Shown one piece after another: positions 18,301-27,055 of a DNA stretch of 64,000 bases. A model generated the notes under the pieces. That model worked only from the letters and a program-made list of their open reading frames with translations. It was not told the origin of the DNA and made no database searches. The position numbers were made by a program, and so were the translations under genes. This stretch comes from CAVONV01 sp963697355 (GTDB taxonomy: Bacteria; Acidobacteriota; Vicinamibacteria; Marinacidobacterales; DATDRI01). Positions within the stretch are counted from its first letter, which is position 1, and every line of letters starts with the position of its first letter. The stretch lies in NCBI GenBank assembly GCA_963697355.1, contig CAVONV010000023.1, forward strand, positions 1,302,001-1,366,000, given 5' to 3'.

Positions 18301-21300
18301 CCATCGCTCCTTCCTCGGAGCTCCCCAGACTGCCATAGGTTCGGGTGATCTCGAGCGGGAGTCGTCCCGGGATACGAACATCCGTAGCTGATACCACTAG
18401 GTGCCCGTCGAGTAGATCCACCCCTTTGGCGAAGGTGTGTCCCACCGGCAGTGTTGCGAAGGTGTCCGCGGCTACCTTGATCTCTCCCACCCGTTCGACT
18501 CTCACGGTGGGATCCTGAGGGAGCGCCGCTACGATACGGAAGTGGTACGTTGCCGACTGCGGCGGAAACAAGTTGATGTCGTCTATGAAGTACTCGTTCG
18601 GGTCACCTTGGGTGGGTGTCATCTCATCGCTGAAGACCGGTGTCTCTACGCCATCAACGATGAGCGAGATCGTCACACTAGCAGAACTTCCCAAACGATA
18701 TCGGATAGGGTCTTGGGCACGCAGACAGACCGTTTGGTTGACAAGGTCCACGTCGAGCTTGACGTGGATCTCGGGGCTCACCCCATAGATCAGTGGCTCG
18801 AAATCCACTGGAACCCGGACCGAGCGTTTCTCATAGGAGGGGAATCCCCGGTTCAATACGAGCTGAGCCACGGGCTCGGTCGCGGGAAGAACGAGGCCGG
18901 TGTCGAAAAGCGCCGATCCCTGGCCGTCGAGAAGCACGCCGGGGACCGTCGCAACCACGGTGTCACCGGAAAAGATGTCCACCTCGGCAGAGATGACATC
19001 GAAGCTCGCCGGGACGACTCTCAAACGAAACTCTCCTGGATGGACGACTTGCAGCAAATCGTCCGTGATGAGAACGGGCGGATAGACACTTAACACGGGG
19101 ACGACGTCCAACGCGGTGAGCTTGAGGCCTTCATTCGGGCCGGCCGAGACCAGCACTTCACCGTTTATCGAGGTTTGGGGATCCACATTACCGAAAAAGC
19201 CGATCGACTGGGGCGCCTCCGGATCTGCCAAAGAGAAGCTTTCCACACCTCCGGTACTGCCGACAAAGGCCGTCGTCCCCTCGGCGTCGAAGCTGACGCT
19301 CGCTCCCTCACCGCCTTCGAGCTCCGAAAAGCTCAGTAGAGTCATCACTGAGGGATTGGTGACGTCGACGACGGCAAGAGTGCCGCCGCCCCCGATGGCG
19401 CTACCAACGATCACCGCCAGCTCCCGAGCACCCACGCTCGTCAGTCCGATGCCGTAAATCCAGCCCATGGGCAGGGGCAGTGTTTGGAGCACGTAGCCGC
19501 CGGAATGAGAAACCGATGTGATGTGCCCGGTGGAAGATCCCGCTTGGAGCGAACGCGCGCCCACAAAGGCCACCCTACCCGCTGCGGTGTCTTTGGCCGT
19601 CACGGCTGTCGCGGTAAGAGTCGCGCCGTCATACTCGATCGGTACCGTATGAACGATGCCGGCCTGCCCAAATCCTTGTCCTGTGGTGTTCAGCGCCTGG
19701 CTCACTTCCAACGGGGTGGCGCTGCGGTACAGATCGGCGGCCAAGGTGAGATCCACCACTTTGAGACCGCTCGGTCCCGTGGCGACGTAGGCAAAGCCCT
19801 CGTATAGATCCAGTGCGGCGGCATAGCCTTCGGTTCCCTGGTTCGTCGTCACCGCGGCCACCCAAGGAAACGGTGGGGTCTCCTCTCCCACGTCGAGCAC
19901 GATCAGGGTGCCTTGGCCGCTGAAGCTGTTGGTTGTAAGTGTCGCGACGAGGTCGGACGGGCCGGAGCCGATGTCCACTGATGCCTCGGCGGAGATGTGA
20001 GGGAAGATGCCGACGACAGGAGTGTCGCCATCGCTGGCAGGATTCAAGGGATCAGAAATATCGAAGGCGCGTACGACGGCGGGATAGGTGTTCAGAACGA
20101 CGAACGCCCGGTCGCCGAGTACGGCAAGAGCAATGGCGTTATTGGCCTCCGCCTTTCCAAGCTCTCCCGGCGAGAAGGTCGCGAAATCAATGGTCGTGGG
20201 ATCGGGTACCAGGCTATTGCCCTCATCGACATCCACAATTCCACCGCTGAGCTCCAGCTCATACACCGTGGCGAATTTGAGTCCTTGGGAGGGCGTGAGT
20301 GTCAGTGCGTACACCTCATCGGAGGGGTTAACCGGACCGGTCCCCGCGGCTCCGGTACCGATGATCTCTAAAGTAACGCTAGGTCCGTCCTTTTCTCGCA
20401 AGACGACAGTGGACGACGCGACGCCGGTCACGGGCTCGGTGAACTGTACCGAGAGCACCTGTTCGACGCTTACTCCAATGGAGCCAGGGTTGGGAACCAA
20501 CGCATCGGTAATCAGCGACGGGGGGCCGACCAGTGACTCTTCGTTCCCAGCGGCCCCTACCACGGCCAGAAAGCTCTTGGTCACGGAAACAGGATTGAGG
20601 AACGCATCGATGGTTTCGACGAGCACGGTATAGCCCCGGGCCTCGAGCGGTGTGTAAAGGGCTTTCCAGTTCATATCATCGATGTTCTCCAAAACCACCG
20701 GTGAACTGTTGATTTTCAGGCTGGCCGAGTTGGGCGGCTCGGTGAAGGTTACCCGGATGAGCAACGCCTCGTTGACCGTGGCGTAACCGTTGGCGATCGC
20801 GTCGCCATCGGCATCCAAGAGCTGGATGGTGATCGTGCTCGGCGGTGGAGGAGGGGAGCCGAGCTCAAAGTTGAAGACCACATCCCCCGTTCGGCGGTAG
20901 CGACTGAGATTGGGATACTCGCTGGCGACGGAGGCTTTTTCAAAGGCCTGAGCTCGAACCTGACGACCTCTGGAATCGCTGGCAACCAAGTCCACGACGG
21001 CACCCGGCGTTCCAAAGGCGAAGTCCAACAGCACGAACCTTCCATCCTCTCTGGTCGTTGTGACGTGGTCGCCATTGTCGTAACCGAGGCTCTTGTCGGC
21101 CCCCACCCTCACGCCTTTCATGGGAAGGTAGGTTGGATTGACCGGTGAAAAATCAGTCTCTCGGGCCAGACCCGTGATCACCCCCATCGGGTTCTTGCCT
21201 GTCGGCGGCATCGGCGGATACCACACCGTCAGGTAAAAACCTGGATTCAAAACGCCCAAGAAAGGAAATGACGCCGTCGTGACTCTCCCGTCTTCCACGT

Positions 21301-24300
21301 TGGCTTGATCGATGATTTCGTAGAGTGTGACGTCGTTTTCCACGAGCTTTCGTACAATGGCAAAGTCTGCATCGACAGGCGCTGCGGTAGGAACGGGGAA
21401 CGACAGATCTGCTTCCTTAGCTAGAGAGGCGTCTCCCATGTCCACTTCGACGGCAGAGCCGAAGCCTCCCGCTCCGAATGCCAACGGCAGGGCGTCGATG
21501 GCGGCTTGGGGGACGGGAGTGAGTCGAAAGATCGCCACTTGGGTAAGAGCTCCGTCGGGAACTTCCAGCGTGACCTCACCCTCTGCGATCTTTCCGCCCT
21601 TGACGCCGATGGCCACCCGTCCGTCGGCAGCTCGGTACTCCGTCTTGTCGATGACCACTTCCCGGTCCGAGGAGTCTACGATCCGGATCTGGAGCACATC
21701 CGTCACTGCAGCCACGATCGTAAACGAGAAGCTGCCGTCTCCACTGACACTGCCGCTCACCACCACGGCCTTCGTCTGATTGATGAGGGTGACCGATGCA
21801 CCCGACTCAAACGATCCCCGTGGCGCTTCCACGGTGACCAGACCGTCTTGATCGGGAAAGCTCACCGTTACGGCATCGGTATTGAATCCCGCTACCGTCT
21901 CATCGAGTGTGGTAAACGAAGAAGAAAAGGGCAGCAGTCCGTTACCATTGACGTCGGTGATGTCCGCCGTCAAAGCGATCTCGTACGTGGTCACCGTTTC
22001 GAGAGTCTCATCAGGCAGGAAAGAGGCCGTCCGGTTCGCATTGCTCAAGACAATCCGTCCGGGAACCGGAGCTCCTCCGGTCGCGAGGGAGAACGAGCTC
22101 GTGGCCACTGTCGCCGGTTCCACCGGCTCAGAAAAATCCACACGAATCGAAGGCGCCACCGCCACACCGAGTGTCCCATCCTGGGGTGTCACGGAGGTCA
22201 CATACGGCCCTGTAGTGGAAAGCTCGATGTCCGCAGTGACCGGATCCGTCGCAGCAGGAGTGATGGTAACGATACCGCTGTTGCCGCTTACGAGACTTCT
22301 TGCGGTGACCGCCGTCTCATCCAAAACCGCGCCGACAAGATAGGCGCCGTTGCTCGTGGTCACATCCGCAAATGGCGTCGTGGAGGATTCCACGACCGCC
22401 AGAGAAGCCGGCGTCCCAGATTCACGGACGATTCCCTGGACGAATGCCAAAGACTCCATGGACTGGAAGAACAAGTAAATGCCGCCCGAGTCCACTTCGT
22501 TAGAAAAAATCCTTCCATCGACATAAGCGGCCGTTCCCACTAAACGCAGCTTCCTTTGACCCTGGACGTAGAGGAACTTCGCCGCGAACAAGTTGTCGGT
22601 GCTCGCGAGCTCTGCCACAGGAAGAGAAAGCGTCCCACTGAGAGATAACGTCGCTCCTCCCAGATCGATCTCCGCCGCCGCCAAAAGCCCATAGCCTTCA
22701 AATCCCACCCCGAGCGTCAAGGGATCCAAGGCGTTGGCCGATGCCGCCACGGTCTGTGACAGACCTCCCGCCGGCACCACCAGTTCCGCATCGCCGTCAC
22801 CCGTGAGAACGACCCCTTCTGCACCAACGAGAGACCCTTGCAAGAACAAAGGCGCCGTCTCGATCGCCACATGGATCATCCCTTCGGCGATATCTGTCAA
22901 CGTCACCTCTCGAGACGGTGTGACGGGAAACTCCATGTGGAGCTCGCCGTCGTCTCTTGTGGGATACCGATAGATCGGCATCTCCTGCGTAAAAGGTTCG
23001 GTGTAAAGCGTGCCCTCCACGAAGCTTTCAAAAGACTCCGCCACCTTGGCAGAGATCACCGTCCCACTCGGCAAAGGCACCACCGAGGTGAGAGCCACCG
23101 AACCAGTGGCACTCACGTCAGGACTCACCGGAGCCGCCTGCGGTGTCACCTCACTCGAGGCGTACACCCCGAAGCGCACATCGACAGGTTCCGCACCCAC
23201 GAGCCCTTCTCCCACCACAGGAACCGGGGGCGCCGTCGGTGCCTCGTCGGCTATCACAAAGGCATAGGCTCCTGTCGACGAAATGGCAGAGGTGACGAAG
23301 GTCTCACCGGTGATCCCATCCGCCACCGTGATCCAGGCATGGAGGCTCTCGTCGTAACGCGCCAAAACGAGATTGAAGCCCGAGATACCACCGACACTGA
23401 GTCTCAGATCCGCATCCACCGCAAACGCGGTTCCTGTCGGTCCGAGCTCCATCGCCCCAACCGGCGACCAACCCAAAGGTAAAGGCGCGACCAATCCATG
23501 ACGAGGAACCGAGGTAACGCGCATGTCCGTGGACGCGCCCAAGGCTCCAGACGGCACCGTGAGCTCTACCGAACCCGTCTCATTCGTCACCGTTCCACCA
23601 CCCGCACCGATAGTGGTGACTTCTTCATGGAGAGGTGTCAAACGAGCATCTAGAAGGACCGTTCCCTGCAGAGAATCGACTGACGCGACTCTGGCAGCTC
23701 TTGTGAATCCGTCCGCTTCGACATGGACCACCACCGTCGCCTCTTCCGTGAGGAAACTAAACCTCCCTGAAGGATCCGATTGAACCTCTCCCATGGAATG
23801 GGAAATCGTTGCACCGGACAGAGGAACGCCACCGCTCGCGTCATAGACTTCACCGAAAACGAAGCCGCCGCCTAGAACTTCAATCTGCACGGGTGTTGCT
23901 TGAGCCTGGTTGCCTGCCGCATCCGTAGCCAAAGCCCCCACCGGCACCAAGCTCCCCGTAGCCGCATCCTGGGGAAAACCGAACGTGTACTCGAAGGGTG
24001 AGTCTGTGAAGCTCGCCACATCCACACCGCTGACTGAAACAGCGGCCGTGCCGAGAGCCAAGTTGTCCGATGCTGTTCCCGAAACCGTCAGCGCCTGGCC
24101 CCTTCTTCCTGAAGAAGGAACGGTAATAGAAACGCTCGGAGCCGTCTTGTCCAAACTGACAACCACCGTCGCCGTCTCGGAGTTGCCGGCACGATCCGTC
24201 GCGATGCCGGATACTTCTTGATTGGCTCCTTCGGAACTGAGCGTGATCGGGTCCGTACACGTTTCGATACCGCCTTCCGCATCGGAACAATCAAACCTCA

Positions 24301-27055
24301 CCGTTACATCGGAGTTGTTCCATCCCGCCGCATTGGGCAAAGGATCCAAGGAGGGAGTGATCTTTGGCGGCACCGCATCATCGTTGACTGTGACCGTGAC
24401 GGTGCCCATATCCGTCCCACCTCGCCCGTCGCTGACCGTGTAAATGAGTGTGTCCGTGCCCGCAAAGCCCTGAGCCGGTGTATAGGTCACGGTGTTGTCC
24501 TGATTCACCGTGGCAGAGCCGTTCGATGGCTGCGTTACCTCGGGAACACTCAATGAATCGTTGTCTCCGTCGGTGTCGTTAGAGAGGACATCAATAATGA
24601 CTTCGAGACCTTCCCATGTCGTCGCCGTGTCATCCACTGCCACCGGAGCCGCGTTCGGTGGTGCGCCCACCGTCACCGTGACATTGGCCGTGGCCGTCAC
24701 CGATGCGACGTCGGTGATGGTATATGTGAACGAATCCGTGCCCATAAAGCCTGCATCCGGTGTGTAGGTGACCGAAGACCCCCCTGCAATCTCCCCAGTT
24801 CCACTAGAAGGATCCGTCACACCGGTCACAGTGAGGCCAAGACCTGTATCATTGGCCAGGACCGCCACCGTCACCGGAGCTCCTGCAATGGTCGAAGCCG
24901 CATCGTCACCGGCCACCGGCGGAGGTGCATTGACAGTAACTGTAACCGTCGCGGTGGCTGTCTCCAGACTGCTGTCCGTCACCGAATACTGAAATGTTTC
25001 CGTCCCGACGAAATCCGTGCCCGGCGTGTAGGTCACTTGACTTCCATCGATGACCGCCATGCCGTTCAAGGGTGCCGTCACATCCCTGAGGCTCAATCCA
25101 TAACCTGAATCGTTCGCCAAAACCTGGATCGTGACCACTGTATTGGCCAACATCGTCGCCACGTCGCCCACGACGACCAGCGGAGGGGCGCTCACCGTGA
25201 CGGTGACGGTAGCGGTGTCCGTTTGGCTGTTCGTGTCCGTCACGGTGTAGACAAAACTGTCCGTTCCCATGAACGCAGGATCCGGTGTGTAGGTAATCGA
25301 TATCCCGCCAGCGACATCCGCCACGCCATTCGGAGGATCGATTACGCCAGTTACGGAAAGACCTTCTCCCGTATCGTTGGTGAGCACCTCGATCGTGACC
25401 GGGGCTCCAATGACAGTCGACGCCTCGTCATCGACGGCTACCGGGCCTTGATTCTCCAGAGGAATCCTCTCCAGAATCAATTTCGGCGCCAGATACGGAT
25501 CACCCAATGCCGCTGCCGACTCCCGCGAGTGGTACTCCACTCTTCCCGGTCGGCCTTCGAGTTCTTTCTTGAGAATCCACCCGAACGCCGCTCCGGCTTT
25601 CAGATCTTTTGTGACATCAAAAACCACCTCACCGACCATGCCGTTGGTGTGGACCACACCCTCACCAGTAGGAGCCGCATACAACCCCCCGTTCCAAACC
25701 TCGCCACAATCGGCCGCATGATTCGAGATATTCGTATCCGATGGGCATCTCCAAGTGGTGCCGGCTCCCGTTCCTCGATATGTTCGGCCGTCGACCCAGC
25801 CGTTGCCCTCCGACCAGTCGGAAAGAAGCTTGTGGGCAAAAACGAGACGTCCGTCGCCCCAGTTGTCGGCGGCGTAGGAAACCGTCAGCACTAATCGAGC
25901 ACTGATAAGGCCGGCGAGGTCCGCCCCGCCAATGTCAAATTTCACCAATGCTCGGTTGTTGCCCAAGGCCTTCACCCGAAGCTTTGAGGATCCTCCCTCG
26001 TTCGTATTCGGTGCCCACTGCCTCAGATAGCTGTCCTGGAGGACCTCCAACGTCGTCAAGTAAGGTCGGCCCACCTGAACCGTCACGGTTCCCGAGGCCG
26101 TGAGGCCAGCGTTGTCTTCCAGCGTATAGGTGAAGGTATCGGTCCCGGAACAATCCGCATCCGACCTGTAGGTGATGGTCTCATCCGGATTCAAAACTGC
26201 TATCCCATGCGCCGGCTCGGATACCGCCGTCACCCTGATGGGATCGTTGTTGGGATCGGAATCGTTCGCCTTGACGGAGACCGTGATGGGCTCACCTTGC
26301 ACCGCCAGAGCCGAGTCGGGTTCTGCCACAGGGGGCTGGTTCGCTGTCATGCCTTCCAAGATGAGACGAGGTGCCAAAACGAGAATCCCCGCCGCTTCGG
26401 CGGCCTCCCGCGAGAAATACTCCACCCGTCCGCTCAGACCTTCCTGTTCCTTTTTTACCAGCCAGCCGTTTTGTGCTCCCAACAAAACATCCTGAGTCAC
26501 GTCGAACGTCACTTCGCCTGTTGCTCCACTGGTGTGAATAAATGCGGCCGACGTGGCTTCCGCAAACGTCCCCCCGTTCCAAGTCTCCGAGCAGTCTCTT
26601 AATCGGTTACCAATGTCGTCGTCCGTTGCGCAGGTCCAAGTTACTCCTGGCCCCGTACCTCGAATACTGCCGCCCACGTTCCAGCCGTTGCCCTCGGAGA
26701 AGGGGACGAGGAGACGGTGAGCCCTGATGGCTCGGCCGGAACCCCAGTTCGTCGAGGCATCCGAGATTGTAAGCACTAACGTCGCCTTGGTCAGTCCGGT
26801 CAAGTCGACACTCGACAGATCGAAGGCCACTATTGCACGGTTGTTTCCCAATGCCCTGAGCCTCAGAACATGGTTGCCGCCCTCGTTAGTGTTCCTCGAC
26901 GACTGCGTGAGAAAACTATCCTTGATGGCGTACAGGGTCTCATCGGCGGTGGCGTGTGGAGTCGCGGTGAGAAAATAAGTCACCGCCGCTATCGCCCACC
27001 ATCCAAATCGATTGTTTTTGCGCAGCATCTGGATCTCGCTCATCTCTCGAATCAT
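12347..27055 (-). CDS. Giant secreted Rhs/YD-repeat protein with C-terminal phospholipase/P1-nuclease-like domain
   Basis: At 4,902 residues this is about three times a typical Rhs protein. Approximate order: Sec signal peptide (10-37); DNRLRE domain (38-235); cadherin-like unit; second DNRLRE (330-535); tandem cadherin/Big_9-like repeats (540-890); Ig-like; CarboxypepD_reg (about 1062); ZU5-like; SbsA-type Ig (about 1615 and 2180); LVIVD-like propeller (2295-2650); DUF6531-like entry (about 2875); dozens of YD repeats (3070-4500); Rhs core (LGARFYNP, near 4505). An unusual insertion of about 135 residues separates RFLSADPF from GLNRYAYALSRP; the core ends in DTWG instead of DPxG. The tail (4685-4895) has VHYG (H4689) and HPFQDSWSH (H4790, H4798), resembling Het-C/zinc phospholipase C/P1 nuclease folds. 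The signal peptide and lack of PAAR argue against type VI delivery. The start overlaps the upstream stop (ATGA). Confidence 0.9.
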   Translation of the reverse strand: MIREMSEIQMLRKNNRFGWWAIAAVTYFLTATPHATADETLYAIKDSFLTQSSRNTNEGGNHVLRLRALGNNRAIVAFDLSSVDLTGLTKATLVLTISDASTNWGSGRAIRAHRLLVPFSEGNGWNVGGSIRGTGPGVTWTCATDDDIGNRLRDCSETWNGGTFAEATSAAFIHTSGATGEVTFDVTQDVLLGAQNGWLVKKEQEGLSGRVEYFSREAAEAAGILVLAPRLILEGMTANQPPVAEPDSALAVQGEPITVSVKANDSDPNNDPIRVTAVSEPAHGIAVLNPDETITYRSDADCSGTDTFTYTLEDNAGLTASGTVTVQVGRPYLTTLEVLQDSYLRQWAPNTNEGGSSKLRVKALGNNRALVKFDIGGADLAGLISARLVLTVSYAADNWGDGRLVFAHKLLSDWSEGNGWVDGRTYRGTGAGTTWRCPSDTNISNHAADCGEVWNGGLYAAPTGEGVVHTNGMVGEVVFDVTKDLKAGAAFGWILKKELEGRPGRVEYHSRESAAALGDPYLAPKLILERIPLENQGPVAVDDEASTVIGAPVTIEVLTNDTGEGLSVTGVIDPPNGVADVAGGISITYTPDPAFMGTDSFVYTVTDTNSQTDTATVTVTVSAPPLVVVGDVATMLANTVVTIQVLANDSGYGLSLRDVTAPLNGMAVIDGSQVTYTPGTDFVGTETFQYSVTDSSLETATATVTVTVNAPPPVAGDDAASTIAGAPVTVAVLANDTGLGLTVTGVTDPSSGTGEIAGGSSVTYTPDAGFMGTDSFTYTITDVASVTATANVTVTVGAPPNAAPVAVDDTATTWEGLEVIIDVLSNDTDGDNDSLSVPEVTQPSNGSATVNQDNTVTYTPAQGFAGTDTLIYTVSDGRGGTDMGTVTVTVNDDAVPPKITPSLDPLPNAAGWNNSDVTVRFDCSDAEGGIETCTDPITLSSEGANQEVSGIATDRAGNSETATVVVSLDKTAPSVSITVPSSGRRGQALTVSGTASDNLALGTAAVSVSGVDVASFTDSPFEYTFGFPQDAATGSLVPVGALATDAAGNQAQATPVQIEVLGGGFVFGEVYDASGGVPLSGATISHSMGEVQSDPSGRFSFLTEEATVVVHVEADGFTRAARVASVDSLQGTVLLDARLTPLHEEVTTIGAGGGTVTNETGSVELTVPSGALGASTDMRVTSVPRHGLVAPLPLGWSPVGAMELGPTGTAFAVDADLRLSVGGISGFNLVLARYDESLHAWITVADGITGETFVTSAISSTGAYAFVIADEAPTAPPVPVVGEGLVGAEPVDVRFGVYASSEVTPQAAPVSPDVSATGSVALTSVVPLPSGTVISAKVAESFESFVEGTLYTEPFTQEMPIYRYPTRDDGELHMEFPVTPSREVTLTDIAEGMIHVAIETAPLFLQGSLVGAEGVVLTGDGDAELVVPAGGLSQTVAASANALDPLTLGVGFEGYGLLAAAEIDLGGATLSLSGTLSLPVAELASTDNLFAAKFLYVQGQRKLRLVGTAAYVDGRIFSNEVDSGGIYLFFQSMESLAFVQGIVRESGTPASLAVVESSTTPFADVTTSNGAYLVGAVLDETAVTARSLVSGNSGIVTITPAATDPVTADIELSTTGPYVTSVTPQDGTLGVAVAPSIRVDFSEPVEPATVATSSFSLATGGAPVPGRIVLSNANRTASFLPDETLETVTTYEIALTADITDVNGNGLLPFSSSFTTLDETVAGFNTDAVTVSFPDQDGLVTVEAPRGSFESGASVTLINQTKAVVVSGSVSGDGSFSFTIVAAVTDVLQIRIVDSSDREVVIDKTEYRAADGRVAIGVKGGKIAEGEVTLEVPDGALTQVAIFRLTPVPQAAIDALPLAFGAGGFGSAVEVDMGDASLAKEADLSFPVPTAAPVDADFAIVRKLVENDVTLYEIIDQANVEDGRVTTASFPFLGVLNPGFYLTVWYPPMPPTGKNPMGVITGLARETDFSPVNPTYLPMKGVRVGADKSLGYDNGDHVTTTREDGRFVLLDFAFGTPGAVVDLVASDSRGRQVRAQAFEKASVASEYPNLSRYRRTGDVVFNFELGSPPPPPSTITIQLLDADGDAIANGYATVNEALLIRVTFTEPPNSASLKINSSPVVLENIDDMNWKALYTPLEARGYTVLVETIDAFLNPVSVTKSFLAVVGAAGNEESLVGPPSLITDALVPNPGSIGVSVEQVLSVQFTEPVTGVASSTVVLREKDGPSVTLEIIGTGAAGTGPVNPSDEVYALTLTPSQGLKFATVYELELSGGIVDVDEGNSLVPDPTTIDFATFSPGELGKAEANNAIALAVLGDRAFVVLNTYPAVVRAFDISDPLNPASDGDTPVVGIFPHISAEASVDIGSGPSDLVATLTTNSFSGQGTLIVLDVGEETPPFPWVAAVTTNQGTEGYAAALDLYEGFAYVATGPSGLKVVDLTLAADLYRSATPLEVSQALNTTGQGFGQAGIVHTVPIEYDGATLTATAVTAKDTAAGRVAFVGARSLQAGSSTGHITSVSHSGGYVLQTLPLPMGWIYGIGLTSVGARELAVIVGSAIGGGGTLAVVDVTNPSVMTLLSFSELEGGEGASVSFDAEGTTAFVGSTGGVESFSLADPEAPQSIGFFGNVDPQTSINGEVLVSAGPNEGLKLTALDVVPVLSVYPPVLITDDLLQVVHPGEFRLRVVPASFDVISAEVDIFSGDTVVATVPGVLLDGQGSALFDTGLVLPATEPVAQLVLNRGFPSYEKRSVRVPVDFEPLIYGVSPEIHVKLDVDLVNQTVCLRAQDPIRYRLGSSASVTISLIVDGVETPVFSDEMTPTQGDPNEYFIDDINLFPPQSATYHFRIVAALPQDPTVRVERVGEIKVAADTFATLPVGHTFAKGVDLLDGHLVVSATDVRIPGRLPLEITRTYGSLGSSEEGAMGAGWSFNYMSTLIITGCGYTIRGGDGTGQRFIKNGNEFIPQKGYHTTLVENPDGSYDFYTKGRVRYHYMDDLVLENNPLYGGALSLDYIEDTNGNRINVGYDNERKITEVREVFADETEGRSLGFQYNTVLGEPRVVRITGPMGLEIIYTYDALANLVSVTRAERIQGYEYSVTSTLDRHNLTAYVDPNQNRTEYEYYTEADAFPGETPDPLSVGKHEWVREVREAAGEPAQATTSFIYDLTEITTTGRFITHVTDPRSNTTIYRLNQNGSPLEIEEPGGILTTMEWSSHDIYKTREIDAENRSTRFEYDDRANLTKEIIETTEFGEVITEFDYDPVFNKITYKKDAEGRETVFEIDPANGNLLSITDAEQNVTRFDYDPDNGDLEHQWDARGHRTRFDYDENGNPTYIEDALGNRTYHIYDERSRKISTEDSFGRTSEWIYDALDRIHIQRRFDDKGSSATEEITTTYFPNGEVQTQTNGLALVTMNVLDGLNRVREQRQSGGDLDAELITLTDYDGNGNVEQLTDRRNVVTDNDYDELNRLIRVTVTGSYGDPQVVSEVGYDDVGNKRYEIDVRGNRTDFVYDELYRVRERKLPTDPASHVETFTYDLVGNKMTQSDANGKVTVFEYDGLNRMTLKTDPEQNQIRFGYDELGNLTEEEDLTRGLSTAATFDPLNRLLSRTVTASAPNAFGYVTTFEYDDSAHTVVETDPRRFEKTTILDGFDRVHEVQQETGDGVLVTKTYYDGNGNVERITDAENRTTEFVYDGLNRLTETQFPLGLTSDVEYDGEGNKTTETNRRGLDTHFEYDNLGRLVETRIEQPITQTGGQSELALASIVYDDANRKRTETDARGHTTTYELDEQDRVVKITDPADEYLELAYDGVNKRSETDKRRNTTHFEYDGLNRLVKVIDPLLQELHTDYRDAERQVVETDRRNIETTNQLDALGRLVSVTRSGVVLERHDYDGNNNRVLSEDANGNKTQFAYDGANRLARRTAGFETPLATTTTFKYDRVGNLLEEKDGRITGQPFDVKNTYDDLNRLRFVQDAGGNITEFEYDEDGNRTAQIEPSSERTEYDFGELNELIEVRMADGGIYQYEYDENRNRIGQTDGEDHVVTFTFDALNRLDLMIQDPAGFNYITDHDYDPNANQIKLTDPKGQVTDYSYDELNRLTSKVFSLAAGDFELYTRTHQVDYNYDENNNLTQVDEHRSTGSDPVEVVSNVKTYNDLDRIETERDTTNRQLTHDYDYQGNRTLLVDPDGNRTVYEYDALNRLETIKLEEDTANEQAVRYTYHPDGLKHSVYNPNGTTSTYGYDAADRVTSISHSGPTGTVSAYGYMYDPNGNRLQQVETNAGRTETTTYDYDDVNRLTEVTYEFGTPTARTTTYTYDKTGNRLTEQQLEVQTSNILKDLVYDYDEINRLETITDNLDAAENVAYQYDANGNTTSKFKAGVETTYHYDIRNQLGEVREDTNVLGRYGYDYDGRRILKIGDDGRRHYTYDQRSAITEVDDAGQTVSKYDYGLDQLVSLSNRNDGTSYFHLDFLGSTVNLTDEAGSTRQSILFDAWGNERERNGTSANSFTYAGYEKDDETDLHYLGARFYNPSVGRFLSADPFLGHDAPVPWAGEMRYHRVNTAVLKSYYQTTAKVLRASDAAFLKRKFAFDSLANDLRKNADRQREIARFNSSEALVAVETHQGTGPQAFKGIALDRSIDLQGSPGGSGAMASPTYIDLIPPWLARLGTDETGSARGLNRYAYALSRPLRFTDTWGYYSSDVHYGLTKYLAMQAGFSESDAETLAQCAIKPDLDFRDALSLAETIGSPLYSKKVKNRARALVREWHFPRDAGSDEVVPGSAAARKRINRATESGNLVAFGEGLHPFQDSWSHQGKPLMGDFGHARERRGPWPESDFTHLFPIDALRTARETYIAMVRFMKENPGHRRGRTEHFRNLEPMLLDFIMANTKEEKKMVLDAMDVEMPEDYWSSLSLPER

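Noticed and set aside
12000..27000. Many plus-strand frames across the Rhs gene
   Set aside because: They are shadow frames on the opposite strand of a highly repetitive, high-G+C coding region and show no protein family.
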